A stretch of DNA of 64,000 nt, from NCBI RefSeq assembly GCF_964656455.1, contig NC_135726.1, positions 5,280,001 through 5,344,000 of the forward strand, in the 5' to 3' direction. Position 1 is the first letter of the stretch, and the number at the start of each line of letters is the position of its first letter. Shown here in pieces: positions 48,135-58,240 of the stretch. The position numbers and the translations under genes were made by a program. The stretch comes from Halichoerus grypus. Its lineage: Eukaryota > Chordata > Mammalia > Carnivora > Phocidae. The notes beneath the pieces were generated by a model. That model ran no database searches. It was not told where the DNA came from and saw nothing but the letters and a program-made list of their open reading frames with translations.

Positions 48135-48333
48135 GGGGCACCTAGGTGGCTCAGTCAGTTAAGCGTCTGACTCTTGGTTTTGGCTCTGGCCATGATCTCG
48201 GGGTCCTGGGATCGAGCCCCGCATTGGGCTCTGCACTCAGCAGGAAGTCTGCTTGAGCTTCTCTCTCTCTCTCCCTCTGCCCCTGCCCCCGCTCACTCTC
48301 TCTCTAAAATAAATAAATAATTCTTTAAAAAAT
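48135..48333 (+). mobile_element. CAN-SINE
   Basis: GGGGCACCTAGGTGGCTCAG opens the element. The TTAAGCGTCTGACTCTTGG head variant, B box GGATCGAGCCCCGC, a CT-rich region and an AAAATAAATAAATAAT tail follow. Short flanking repeats around AACTTAAG suggest a TSD. It ends about 750 bp left of the coding exon. Confidence 0.95.
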
Positions 48334-48344
48334 AAACTTAAGTA

Positions 48345-48735
48345 CTTTGTAGAAAAATCAGAAAAACAAAGAAAAAGTCAGTAACACCCAAATACAACCA
48401 TTAACACTTTGATTTTTCTTCCATCATGTTTCTTCACAAATCTACACCTGTTGTGATATGTGCAAATACTCAATTTGCATGGAGGATACCATATGTATTT
48501 GTGTGTCTGTTTCCACTCAATATCTTGAATTTCTCCCATATAACCAGAACTTCTTCAAAAGTGTTTTAAATGTACAAAACCTCCTTGCAAAGTTGTGCCA
48601 TAATTTAACCACTCCCCCATTGCTGAATATTTAGCAAAATTGGTTCCATTTTAAGGATCGTGTCTTGCTATAACAGCATTACACAAAAGTCTAAATTCCT
48701 CCCTATTTCCTTAGGGTAGATTTCTAAAAGTACAA
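48345..48735. mobile_element. Old LINE fragment (L1-type 3' region)
   Basis: ACAACCATTAACACTTTGAT, GTGCCATAATTTAACCACTC, CCCCATTGCTGAATATTTAG and TTTCCTTAGGGTAGATTTCT resemble a common old LINE 3' block. The subfamily was not assigned. Confidence 0.5.
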
Positions 48736-49080
48736 TGATCCCATCCAAGGGTTCACACCTTTTATAGCTGTTCATAATTGAGCCAGTTTTTGGAAAGCCC
48801 AAGCTGCCCTCGTGGTTCTGACCTCCTCTGAGATCCCCCAAGGGTCCCCCTTCTTGGTCTCCAGTGCCCAAAGTCTCACAGAGGCCTGCAGGCTCTGCTG
48901 ATGAGAAAGGGGCCCCTACTGTTACCCTGCTGGGGTTCAGTGCCACTTGGCTCTCACAGAGACACACTTAAAGCCACACAGCTCCAGGTTTGATGAAGCA
49001 CAGAAATAACGAGCTCAGTGGGAAGACAATAGTCTCAGAAAAGCCACACGTCTGCAATTCAGGGTGGGCACTTGAGGAAC

Positions 49081-49086
49081 ACTCAC
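49081..49086 (-). other. CDH13: Splice donor of the CDH13 exon
   Basis: Read on the minus strand the junction is TATCAG|GTGAGTG. GTGAGT is a near-consensus 5' splice site. The exon ends after a complete CAG (Gln) codon, phase 0. Confidence 0.95.
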
Positions 49087-49239
49087 CTGATAAGTAGCGA
49101 TCGCTTCTCTGTCCAAGGTCTGTGTCACGGAGACGCTACCCGTGTTCTCATTGATTCTGAAAATTCCTTTAGGCTCTTGATCCACTCCCTTTCCAGTGAG
49201 CCGGAACTTGGACCCTTCCGGTCTGTCACTATCGACTAC
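49087..49239 (-). CDS. CDH13: CDH13 (T-cadherin) internal coding exon, part of EC1
   Basis: This 153-bp exon encodes 51 residues of the first extracellular cadherin repeat of T-cadherin. T-cadherin is a GPI-anchored, atypical cadherin that makes calcium-dependent homophilic contacts and binds adiponectin. The peptide opens with VVDSDRPEG, carries the EC1 core [11 protein letters not shown] (residues 24-34) and the LDRE calcium-ligand motif (42-45), and ends at TYQ. The order G-x-G-x-D-x-x-P-x-G-I-F is shared with classical cadherins, but the surrounding sequence matches CDH13 as I recall it. The exon is in one open frame, phase 0 at both ends, with acceptor CAG|G and donor G|GTGAGT. It is probably exon 4 or 5 of the gene, but numbering was not checked. 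Compared with the human protein as recalled, three or four residues near the LDRE motif differ (Q at 40, A at 46, T at 49, G at 9), all conservative for an orthologue. The N-terminal strand and the GPI signal lie in other exons outside the window. Confidence 0.95.
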
Positions 49240-49270
49240 CTGGTCAGAGAAACAGAATGACATTTAAGAC
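49240..49270 (-). other. CDH13: Splice acceptor of the CDH13 exon
   Basis: On the minus strand, TTCTGTTTCTCTGACCAG precedes the exon (AG at 49240-49241). The polypyrimidine tract is short but good. A possible branch point, CTTAAAT, lies about 25 nt upstream. Confidence 0.85.
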
Positions 49271-49737
49271 TCTGGCTGGAAAACACAGAGAAAGCACATT
49301 TTCAGTATAACTCAGTGACCAATCCACTAATCACAGGTGCCACCGCAGGGCGGCCAGATAAACTCGACTAAGGCAGCATCACCAAAAATAGCATCATCGC
49401 TTAACACCTTTCATCCTGACATGCAAATCTTTGCGGCTTACAGCTGGGGAAACTTTCCAGCATGGTGGGAGGGGGACGGACACGTAGGGATAGATCTAGA
49501 TGGGAAATCACTCCAGGACATTCAAGATTGGACATTCTTATTGTTACTCTCAAGAAAAAGATTTTTTTTTTTTTTTCCTGCAAGCCAGACCAAATAGACA
49601 ATGGGAAAAAATGAGTGGGCAGTCCTGTAGTGGGCAGGCATTCACCGAAGTTCTAACTATTTACAAAACTCAGTCATCAATTATGTCACCTGCACCATTG
49701 GTTCTGGGTAGCAGGCACGATGCTCAGGAAGCATTTT

Positions 49738-49933
49738 TTTTTTTAAAGATTTTATTTATTTATTTGACAGAGAGAGACACAGCGAGAGGGGGAACACAAG
49801 CAGGGGGAGTGGGAGAGGGAGAAGCAGGCTTCCCGCTGAGCAGGGAGCCCAATGCGGGGCTCGATCCCAGGACCCTGGGACCATGACCTGAGCCGAAGGC
49901 AGAGGCTTAACGACTGAGCCACCGAGGCGCCCC
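49738..49933 (-). mobile_element. CAN-SINE, antisense, with 16-bp TSD
   Basis: The tail TTTAAAGATTTTATTTATTT leads into GACAGAGAGAGACACAGCG and the inverted tRNA-like body. It ends TGAGCCACCGAGGCGCCC. Perfect duplications GCTCAGGAAGCATTTT lie at 49722-49737 and 49934-49949. It is inserted about 500 bp upstream of the CDH13 exon. Confidence 0.97.
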
Positions 49934-49959
49934 GCTCAGGAAGCATTTTACACACATTT

Positions 49960-50060
49960 ACACACCTAAAAAACCCTCGCACCAATGCTGGTGGTAGGGG
50001 ACATTATCATTTGTACTTCATGGATGAAGCCATGGTCAGAGCTGCTAAAGAGATGAAGAC
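49960..50060 (-). repeat. MIR fragment, antisense
   Basis: GGGGACATTATCATTTGTAC, TTCATGGATGAAGCCATGG and GATTCAGAACCCACCTCC are a short, diverged antisense MIR core. Confidence 0.5.
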
Positions 50061-51180
50061 GGGATTCAGAACCCACCTCCCGTTTCTATAGGGACATTGC
50101 TATGCAACGTTGACACTTCTGAATTTAAGATAATTCCCTACAGGTTGTCAGGCTTGATTTGACATTTGAAGAGAATTCAGGTGATAAGATGCAGGAAGAT
50201 GGTTCTGGCAGAGGGAACAGGACAGACACAGGCGGTAGGCCGGCAAGGGGGAGCCTACACGACTCCAGAAACGGGGAGTCATTAGCATGGTTTGAGGGCG
50301 GTTGAGGGGTAATTAGGAGACAAACTATGTTTTTTTTTTTAATAGTGTTTGAAGATTCCCAGCTAAAGAGAGAACCATTATTTGCATGAAGTGGTTCTTG
50401 AGTTTGTCCAAGGATTCGTGTATATTTAATGTCACTTTATCATCAATATGCGAGCATGAATTCAATGGTAACAACTTTTTCCCCCCGATGGTAACAATGT
50501 AAAGGTCACCTGACCACAGTAGATATTCAGGACAGACAGCAAAATGAAAGCTGATACTGATCCAGCTGTAACCAATTTACAAATGACCAGGCACCTATTG
50601 GAACACTGTCACCCGTGCCGGAGGGTTTTGGGGGACAGGACAGGAAATGGGCCTTCTGGTGGAATCAGTCTCCCCCAGACGCCATTGCTGTGGCGGCCAT
50701 GCCTGCAATTCCGATGTCTGCCACCAGGTGGCAGTGGAGCCTAAGGCAGCATGACCCTCATGCCCAGGTTCCTCTGCTGTGACCAGTTGACAGACCGGAC
50801 ACAGTTCCATAGAGCAGTGTTGTTGTTGTTTTTTTTCTGATTTAAAATTTTACTTAAATACATTGAGGGTTTTGATTAAACACCAATTATCTCTGCATTT
50901 TTAAGATTAACATAAAATATCATCTAAAGCAAGACTAAAAATAAGGCATGTGGTATCTTCTGATGAAAAGAGTTTTTTAATCACTGCTTGACTTGATTTA
51001 ATCCAACTGACATTCTCCCCATGACCCACTCCCTCCTGCTGGGGAGCTCCACGAGGTCAACAGCCTCAGCATGTTGGGATCACCCCGGGATCCCAGTGCC
51101 TGGCCTACAGCCGGAACCAGTTCCAGCATCTATTTACTTTAGAACACCACTGTTCAGACAAGCATAGGCTCTCATCCTAG
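50060..51180. other. Unique intron with no gene
   Basis: No repeat family is recognised, apart from short T runs near 50330 and 50830 and a possible L2 scrap near 51040 (GGGGAGCTCCACGAGG). Confidence 0.45.
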
Positions 51181-51370
51181 CTTGGCCAGTGGTCAGCTCT
51201 GGAACCTGGAACATGGTTCTTTGCCTACTTGGCTCTCCATTTCCTCATCTGTAAAAATGAGGAAAACACCGCTCACGTCCCAGGGTTGCTGAGGGTTTAA
51301 TGAGATAGTGTGTGCAAAGTGCACTTCTTGGCTCACAGAAGGTACTCAATGAATTGTAGCTAACGATCAC
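51180..51370 (+). repeat. MIR SINE
   Basis: CTTGGCCAGTGGTCAGCTCT, CTTGGCTCTCCATTTCCTCA, TCTGTAAAAATGAGGAAAAC and CCCAGGGTTGCTGAGGGTTT then CAGAAGGTACTCAATGAATT. One of the most complete MIRs here. Confidence 0.88.
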
Positions 51371-52390
51371 CATACTGAGAGTAATAATCACAGCAAAATC
51401 ACACCGACACAGCTTCGTTGTCATTGGGTAAGACGGAGACTTCCAGGCATAAAAAGAGCATCTTAACCATAGTATTAAAAAAGAATCCCTTTCTAAGAGA
51501 ACAAATTTCCTTTCAAAACACAAGACTTACAAACATCTCTGGTTTGAGACGAGAAGTGCTCTGGAAACAGGCTTACTGTGGGAAGGGGCCACTGCTCAAA
51601 ATCTGCCTTCTTTGTCACCTCCCTGTTTATTCTCCCTTCCTCCCCCCTTTTACCACTTCAGTGTGGATTAAAACCTCTTCCTCTTGCTCCCCTGAGCACA
51701 CTTAAGGTAGGCAGGTCCTATCCAAAGGCCGTATTAAGTCAGGAGACAGTGTGACGGGAAATGAACATGGGCAATCTACATGAGCTGTGGTGCTCCCAGG
51801 AGTGGACTTCTGACCCCATCTGTGTACCAGACACAGCTCACTGGTGAAGCTCTGCCAGGGGAGGTCTTCTGTGCTCTGATCTCCTTTCTGGACGCTGCCC
51901 TGCTCAGAAAGGGCTGGGAGTACAGCCTCCCAGACTTTCTAGAAGGCACACAGTCAGAGATGGTCCTGAAGGCCCTCTTGGGGCAAATATGGCCACCCTC
52001 CCATTTCTGTTTGCCCCTTAGCACTGAGTTCTGGACCCAGAAATCCCCCCCGGAGCCACCTTTCCTCCTGCCATCAAGGTCAGTTCTGGGTCATTTCCTT
52101 GCTCTCAGAGAGCTTGAGCCACCTGACCCCACAGAAGCAGGGTCTTGGCTGCTGGATTTAAATGACTTCTTCGCAGAGAAGAAGGAAGTCCTGCTGTGAT
52201 CACCTCTGCTTTGTGCTGCATGACTCCCCTCTCTCTCAATATTTCTGTTTTTAAAGGCTTGGCTTTTGACAGATCTACTGAATCTGCCTCCCGGTCCTCA
52301 GAACCATGTCCACTTTGAAGGAGCGCCCACAGCCACACCAAGTATGGCACCCCCAGACTAATGAGCATTATGGGGCCACCAGCCCAGGGA
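51371..52390. other. Unique intron with an unassigned 139-codon frame
   Basis: A plus-strand open frame at 51780-52199 codes 139 residues beginning MSCGAPRSGL. It has an amphipathic middle and an acidic end (LDLNDFF), but I recognise no domain, and there is no visible promoter, splice partner or polyadenylation context. I treat it as a chance frame. Confidence 0.35.
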
Positions 52391-52566
52391 CATGTCTCAA
52401 GATGTGGTTCCCTGGACCAGCATGGGCATCACCTTGTTAGAAATGCAAATTCCCAGGCCTCACCCAGAGCTCCCAAATCAGGAACCCTGGGGATGGGGCT
52501 TGGTGACGTGGGCTTTGACGAGTGCCCTGATAATTGCGACGTACGCCACAGTTTGAGGACTACTGA
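52391..52566 (+). mobile_element. MER5A (hAT-Charlie MITE), full length
   Basis: GATGTGGTTCCCTGGACCAG, CTTGTTAGAAATGCAAATTC, CCAGGCCTCACCCAGAGCTC and GGATGGGGCTTGGTGACG are followed by CCACAGTTTGAGGACTACTG. It has the complete order of MER5A, with mutated terminal repeats. Confidence 0.88.
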
Positions 52567-53884
52567 TTTAGACAGATTTCAGCACCATCCATACCCGTTA
52601 TAACTGGTGCTGGTTTCCACTGCTACCATTTGGAGCATTATGCTGACAAAAGGCTGGGTCTGTTTGCTACTCCTCTCTAGACCTATTTTAAACATATGAC
52701 ACTATTAGGAACTCTAATTTAAAAACCTGTTTTCTAGAATGTCAGTAAAGCAGAGTTGCTACTTCCCCAAGACTGACATCTCCAACTGCGTCCAAACACC
52801 CTACGGTTTGGAGAAACCTTGGAGGGGAAAGCATGGGGGTGGGGGTTGCGTTCCAGGGAAAAGCCAGGAGTCCTGGCTCGGTTGAGATTTAGGAATCACC
52901 CACCATATCTCCGGCTTCTGGGTCCCCAGCTGGGACTTCAGAAGGACCCCAGCCCACTCCAGCCTCACTGATCTGGGGAGAGAGCAGGTGTGCAATGGCC
53001 ACAAACCCAAGGAGACCTTGAGCCACACATCGGAGCTATCCCACCCTAGTCAAGAGGGTTTGCAGACGAGCTTTATTACACTATGCTCCTCTCGGGAAAA
53101 CTACCCTGTGCTGCTCCAGGGCTGTGGCCCCAGGGGGGTAGTCCTTTTGTTGTTGTTTAATGTGATGGGATTTAAGACATCCAGGGCACTCCTGGTCAGA
53201 ACAAATCCTGCTGTGAGTCTCTGCTCTTGTGGCAGCTGTTAACACCCATCATCCCACAGAGCAGGGCTTCACAATTAGCTGGTCTCTCCTATTGGTCTTT
53301 GTAATTCAGCACTTCTTTTCACAGTGGGATTTTTTTTTTTGCCTTCCTTACTTATCCTCTGAGTTTGAATGGAAAAAACAAAAAACAAAAGACATAGCTA
53401 ATGATGAGAAAGAACTCTGGCCCTGGGTGCCAACAGCCTTAAAGGCATGTGAATAGCACACAGGCATCTTGCTATGTACCTGGGTAAAGTGACTTCCCAG
53501 GTAGCCATGGGGCGGTCAGCATACCGGCTATCGGGGTGGCACGGCTCCGCTGGGACCAGAGTCCTCTGCACCCACGGAGGGACAAGAAATACGGAGGCAG
53601 TGATTGCTTGATCTGAATTGCAGAGGACGGTCCTGCTGCATATTTCTTAGACTAGCACATTATGGGCAAACCAAGGCCCTCCTCTGAATCCCCTAAGTCC
53701 TGTTCCCACCTCTGTCTTCTGGTTGTGTATAGTTTTAAGGGATTCTTCCATGAATTTATACACATATGCACTCATAGAACATACAGCAGTTTTGAATGTT
53801 TTTACACAAGTAGGATCATTCTGTATAAATTTTTCTACAAATTTTTTTTTCTATTCAATGTGGCTGGGATACATTAAAAAAGTT
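52567..53884. other. Unique intron with no gene
   Basis: No repeat or exon is recognised in 52567-53640. 53640-53884 may already be degraded L1 sequence (TATAAATTTTTCTACAAATT). Confidence 0.4.
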
Positions 53885-54200
53885 TACATATAAACTTTCT
53901 GGGGGAATAATTTTACATTTACAGAAATGTTGCAAAGATAGTACAGATTTCCCATTTACCTTTCATCTAATTTCCCCAAATGTTAACATCTTACATACCA
54001 TGGTCACAACTGCGTGATACATGACTATGAACTAACCAAGATCTAGATTTTATGTATTCAAGTTTCTCTAGTTTTCCCACTTCTTTTTTCTGATCCAAAA
54101 TCCAGTCCAGGACCCCACATGGCCTTTAGTCAATGTGGTTTTTAATTGTTCATTCTGGTGTCTCTGTGTGGTTCAGAATTTTCTTTCATTGTACTGACAT
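53885..54200. mobile_element. LINE-1 (L1M class) fragment
   Basis: TTTACATTTACAGAAATGTT, GCAAAGATAGTACAGATTTC, CCCCAAATGTTAACATCTTA and CCAAAATCCAGTCCAGGACC are a known conserved order in old L1 3' regions. Confidence 0.75.
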
Positions 54201-54419
54201 CGGTTTTCCCCCCATGGAAGATGTATTCCATATATAAACATGACACAGTCATCTAGCTTTGTATACCATGTTTGCTGAAGAGTTCTGGCCCCGACTTCTT
54301 GTGTGTATACTTGAACTCAGATCTCCACTAGAGACTTTTGTCTGTTTTGTTCTAAGGGCCTAGAATGGTACATAGTGCAATAAATATTTGCATACCGAGT
54401 AAGTAAATCAATGTGATAA

Positions 54420-54985
54420 TCACCTCCTCACTGGCCTGCAAGTTTCTGATTTCTTTTTTCTCATCTCCTGTTCTAATTGCAACCAGAATGGCCATTCTAG
54501 AATAGAAACACAAATCTCACCATGACAGTTCCCAGGCTAGAATTCATCATGGTTCTGTACTGCTCCCAGGGTCAATTCTCAGGGGCCCTCCTGATGGGTC
54601 TGCACCTGATTCTACAATTCTAACTTTGGCCACAACCAACCACAGACCTTTTGAACTTTGTTCACTTTCTTTGGACCTAGGGCAGCTGGACTTCTGTCCC
54701 CCAGCCTGTCTGTCCGAGACCCCTCCTCCTCTTTCTGGACTCAGCACCAGGATTGCCCACTTACTGAAGCTTCTCTTGACCTCCTCCGCCCTGCTCCATG
54801 AGGAATGAACCTCATCCTCGAGGCTTAGCCCTGCTCACCAGCGAGGTCTATTAGAGCAGGGAGAGCAGATGGCCTCTTTGTTGTTGGTGGTGATTATCCC
54901 TTGGGCTATTTATTTCTTATTCTCTTTAAAATTTCCTGGGTCTGGAACACAGAAGATACTTGATGAAAACTTTGAGTAAAGAAGT
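54420..54985 (+). mobile_element. LINE-2 (L2) fragment
   Basis: AACTTTGGCCACAACCAACC and CTCTTTCTGGACTCAGCACC are followed by CAGCGAGGTCTATTAGAGCA and CTGGAACACAGAAGATACTT then GATGAAAACTTTGAGT. Upstream, 54361-54400 (GAATGGTACATAGTGCAATA) is the end of another L2. Confidence 0.65.
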
Positions 54986-55084
54986 ATGACTTTATTTGCA
55001 GGTTTTTATATGATCACAAAATGCTCATAAACCCAAACTCACATTTTAAAAATAAGGTCTTTTGTCCTAACCTTTAAAAAAAAT

Positions 55085-55157
55085 TGTGCAACATCAAAAC
55101 CTTTTCATTTCTCTTTTTACCTGTGCAACATCAAAACCTTTTCATTTCTCTTTTTAC
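55085..55157 (+). repeat. Perfect tandem duplication, period 37 bp
   Basis: The 36-bp unit at 55085-55120, which contains GCAACATCAAAACC and TTTCATTTCTCTTTTTAC, recurs without change at 55122-55157. The period is 37 bp with a single C between copies. Identity suggests a recent event or an assembly duplicate. Confidence 0.95.
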
Positions 55158-55431
55158 AAATCCCTAAAGTTAACTTCCTAGGCAGTGGTAATACCTAGGA
55201 GTCAGGAAGGGACTTAGAGCCCTCCCCGTCCTAATAATCTGCAAAGGTCCCCTTGTGTGGAGACCCCTTGTCTAAGGAGACATTGTGCTTGACGGCAAAG
55301 AAGTTCCAAGACAAATACCCTGGAACTTCTTCCCAGTCACAGCCAACTAAAGTGATGACTCTAATTCTTCTCTATTTAGAAAATCAGGAGACATTTCTTT
55401 TCAAAAGATAGAAGACTATATGCACGCATGT

Positions 55432-55456
55432 GCACACACACACACACACACACACA
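55432..55456 (+). repeat. (CA)n microsatellite
   Basis: An uninterrupted CA run of about 12 units follows GCACGCATGTG. Confidence 0.95.
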
Positions 55457-56539
55457 ATATGATCAAAAGGATGAACAACTGAAAAATAATTCACTCCCTC
55501 CCCCGCAAATCACCAAAGGGAATAAGTCACATGTGAACAGCACAGGTCTTTGGAGGATGGAGGTTGGGGTATATTTTTCCTTCACCCTTAGAATATTTTT
55601 GGTAATCACTTTTTTAAATACGTAAGAGGAATTACTAGAGCTTGATGTACATGCTAATTTTGAAGATGTTGTCTATTCCATGTTAAATAGGAAAAAAAAA
55701 AACCCACTTACTGCCTTCTATAGTTATTAGAAGGCATTTGTTTTAACATTAGATTGGTTCCCTAAGGTGATCTGTAAGCACTAATTAATTCCCAGCTGTG
55801 GTTTGGTCCTTGACATGCCTTTGAACTTGGCTGTTCAGCGGTCTGGGCAGCTATTAGATCCATGCCCTTTCCTCCCCCTCGTGCTGCTCAACTACTTTCA
55901 GCCACTAGGTCATAAATTAAGGAGGAGAACTAGGGAAAACCCAGGGCCGAGAGTCCCAATCTCCTGGTGCAGAAACACTGAACCAACACCCTGGCAATCC
56001 ACCAAAGGTGGATGATAGGCACAGACCCACCATAGACTCTTGTGGTTCTCATCCTAGCTAGGGCTGGCTGTGTCCACCATCATGTTCGAAGGGTTCCCAT
56101 TGTGCCATGGAGGTCATTAAGGTTAAGGGCAAGGTGGTGTCCTTGGGAAGGAAGACAAGATGAGGGGATGTCTGAATCCACTATCCTTACTCTTCATCTC
56201 TTAGCACTATCATCACACCAGCTTTGTTTCTCTTCTTTTATAACAAAGACATTTAAGATTATGCCTAAGTACGGCTTATGCTGAGTTCCATAGCTTTCAG
56301 TGTTAATTTGTGGACAATTTTGTGGCATTATTTTCTGATAGTTTATACTTCTGGGCTATTTTCTCTAGGCTGTAGAATTTTTTAATGAGACTATTTCTTA
56401 ATTTATAAGTATTTACAGTATTTTAATTATTTATTTCCAACTTATATAATAATGTGGCTTATGAAATTTCTACTTTTGAGGTTTTAAAAAAATTTTATCA
56501 GTGGCCACGTGTGATATCATCTTTACTAAATGATCCAAT

Positions 56540-56790
56540 GACACATGGAAAGAGTGAGTATTCTATAGCATTATTCATGAGAGCCAAGATGTGGAAGCAA
56601 CACAAGTGTCCAACAAAGGATGAATGGAGAAACCAAAGGTGGCATATCCATAAAACGGATTATTACTCAGTCTTAAAAAAGAAGGGAATTCTGACACATG
56701 CTACAATATGGAAGAAACTTGAGGACACTATGCTAAGTGAAATAAACCAGTCACAAAAAGACAATTGTTGTATGACTCCGCATATCTAAA
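56540..56790 (+). mobile_element. LINE-1 ORF2 3' remnant (L1M class)
   Basis: CATTATTCATGAGAGCCAAG, ATGTGGAAGCAACACAAGTG, AAAAAAGAAGGGAATTCTGA, CACATGCTACAATATGGAAG and AGTGAAATAAACCAGTCACA show the end of an old L1 reverse-transcriptase gene in sense orientation. A 111-codon frame (from 56454) runs through it. The frame is a fragment, is not preceded by the enzyme domains and cannot encode a working enzyme. Confidence 0.85.
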
Positions 56791-57329
56791 TTTGTAATTG
56801 GCAGAGTGCTGTTCTCACCGCAAGAACACAGTTTATGTTTGTTAATAATATATACCAAACTTATACCACCATTCACTTAGCCTCATGGTTAGTTTCTCTC
56901 TCATGACTTTAGAAAAGGTGTTTCCTTCCTCTAACACACAGTCTCCCTCCACCTCCTTTTCTTCCATTCAAAGCATTTATTGACCATTTATGAGTCCCAG
57001 AGTCCTTGCCATCCCCAGGGGCTCACACTTCTATGCATTCCCTGAAGTCTAGATTATGCAACATCACACATGTGCTGGAAGATGCTACAGCAGATCAGAG
57101 AAAGAGGGTCATTTTTGGATTATTCAGTCATTATGCTTTTCTTGTCTGGACCCAAAGTCCATTCATTGGCCATCAGTATCACACTTTTTCATACTTTATT
57201 GTCCAAGAGAATAAGCTAAACATTTTCTTTGACCTTAACTCTTGTTGTTCTACTGAAAATCAAGATGGTCCCTGAAATCTCTGGTAAAAACTCTAGATCT
57301 TTTATACCTGCAGTCTATTCTATTTATGG

Positions 57330-57760
57330 ATGACTTATGATAGTAGAGAGTAGTCACTGAGGCTGTGCTTTTCTGGCTCCTCTCCTTCTGGGCACACAGT
57401 AGGACTAGATTTCCCCAGCCACTTGAAGTTGATTGTGGTCATATGACTTGTTTTGGCCAATGAAGTGTGAGTGAAAGTGACATGTGTCACTTCAGCTATT
57501 TCTGAGCAAAAGCTCTAAGAGCTGTGGTGTGCTTATCCATGTTCTTTTCTGCTTTCTCTACGTGACCAGCAATTTTCCAAATAGTGGTGACTTCATCCAC
57601 CTAGATCCCAAGGAAAGAATGATGGTGAGGAGGAGCAGAGCCTCCACCTAACCCTCAATGGACATAGAGCTTAATTAAACCTCTGTTAGTTTGATCAACT
57701 GAAATTGGGGATTGCTTATCACTACAGCAGGGCCTAACCCATCCCGATTAATGTGTTTAG
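57330..57760 (+). repeat. Unclassified interspersed repeat candidate
   Basis: TTTGGCCAATGAAGTGTGAG, GTGACATGTGTCACTTCAGC, CTTAATTAAACCTCTGTTAG and GGGATTGCTTATCACTACAG with CAGGGCCTAACCCATCCCGA resemble the ordered blocks of a mammalian LTR or MITE-like repeat. I cannot name the family. Confidence 0.4.
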
Positions 57761-57779
57761 GAGAACAGGGTTGGAAGAT

Positions 57780-57970
57780 AGGTAAAGAGGTGTCTGCATC
57801 CCAGCTCAGAGCTCATGAGCAATGGGGACTTTTGTAAGCAATATGGCCTCTCTTAGCCCCACTCCCATCCTCTGCAAAATGGGGGAAATAATGCCCATCC
57901 TAAAAGAAATATGGTGAGTAAATGATCTGGGAGATATGCAATGCTTAAATACATAAAATGTTCAATAATG
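57780..57970 (+). repeat. MIR SINE
   Basis: ATGGCCTCTCTTAGCCCCAC, CATCCTCTGCAAAATGGGGG and AAATAATGCCCATCCTAAAA are sense MIR core. Confidence 0.75.
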
Positions 57971-58009
57971 CAATTGTTCTTTTTATAACTATTAAATGAT
58001 GATAATGAT

Positions 58010-58029
58010 GAGGAGGAGGAGGAGGAGGA
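58010..58029 (+). repeat. (GGA)n microsatellite
   Basis: About six GGA units follow a GATGATAATGAT run. Confidence 0.95.
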
Positions 58030-58240
58030 CAATGACAGAGCTACTTTTTATTGAACACGAACTCTTTGCCACACTTATTCTAAACATTTTACATACAATA
58101 GTTCTATTTAATCCTTACAACAGCTCTATGGAATAGGTACTGATATTAATCTTTACTTTACAGAGGAATAAACTGAGTCCCACACACCTTGGCAAAGTCA
58201 GCTAGGAAACAACTTTGGATTTGAATCCAAGTATCCAGAG
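58030..58240 (-). repeat. MIR SINE, antisense
   Basis: CTTTTTATTGAACACGAACT, ACAATAGTTCTATTTAATCC, CTCTATGGAATAGGTACTGA and TACTTTACAGAGGAATAAAC then TTGGCAAAGTCAGCTAGGAA. It is head-to-head with the sense MIR at 57780-57970. Confidence 0.85.

Larger units (their letters stand above)
1..49086 (-). other. CDH13: CDH13 intron following the EC1 exon (partial)
   Basis: Because the only coding exon lies at 49087-49239 on the minus strand and ends in a clear donor, everything to its left is the start of the next CDH13 intron. At least 49 kb of it is present and its acceptor is not in the window. It holds interspersed repeats, microsatellites and unique intron. I looked on the minus strand for the next cadherin exon (end of EC1 and the EC1-EC2 linker) and did not see it. 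An unannotated lncRNA or antisense transcript cannot be excluded from sequence alone. Confidence 0.85.
54986..56540. other. Unique AT-rich intron
   Basis: Apart from a tandem duplication at 55085-55157 and a CA repeat at 55432-55456, no repeat family or exon is recognised. Confidence 0.45.

Noticed and set aside
1..49086. A second CDH13 exon
   Set aside because: I looked for the expected EC1-EC2 linker coding on the minus strand and saw no candidate with splice sites. A very short or highly diverged exon cannot be excluded.
49072..49260. Plus-strand 62-codon frame over the CDH13 exon
   Set aside because: It is the shadow of the minus-strand exon, which has the family match and the splice sites.
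56454..56789. 111-codon frame resembling reverse transcriptase C-terminus
   Set aside because: It is the end of a decayed L1 ORF2 with no upstream enzyme domains, so it is recorded as a repeat, not a gene.
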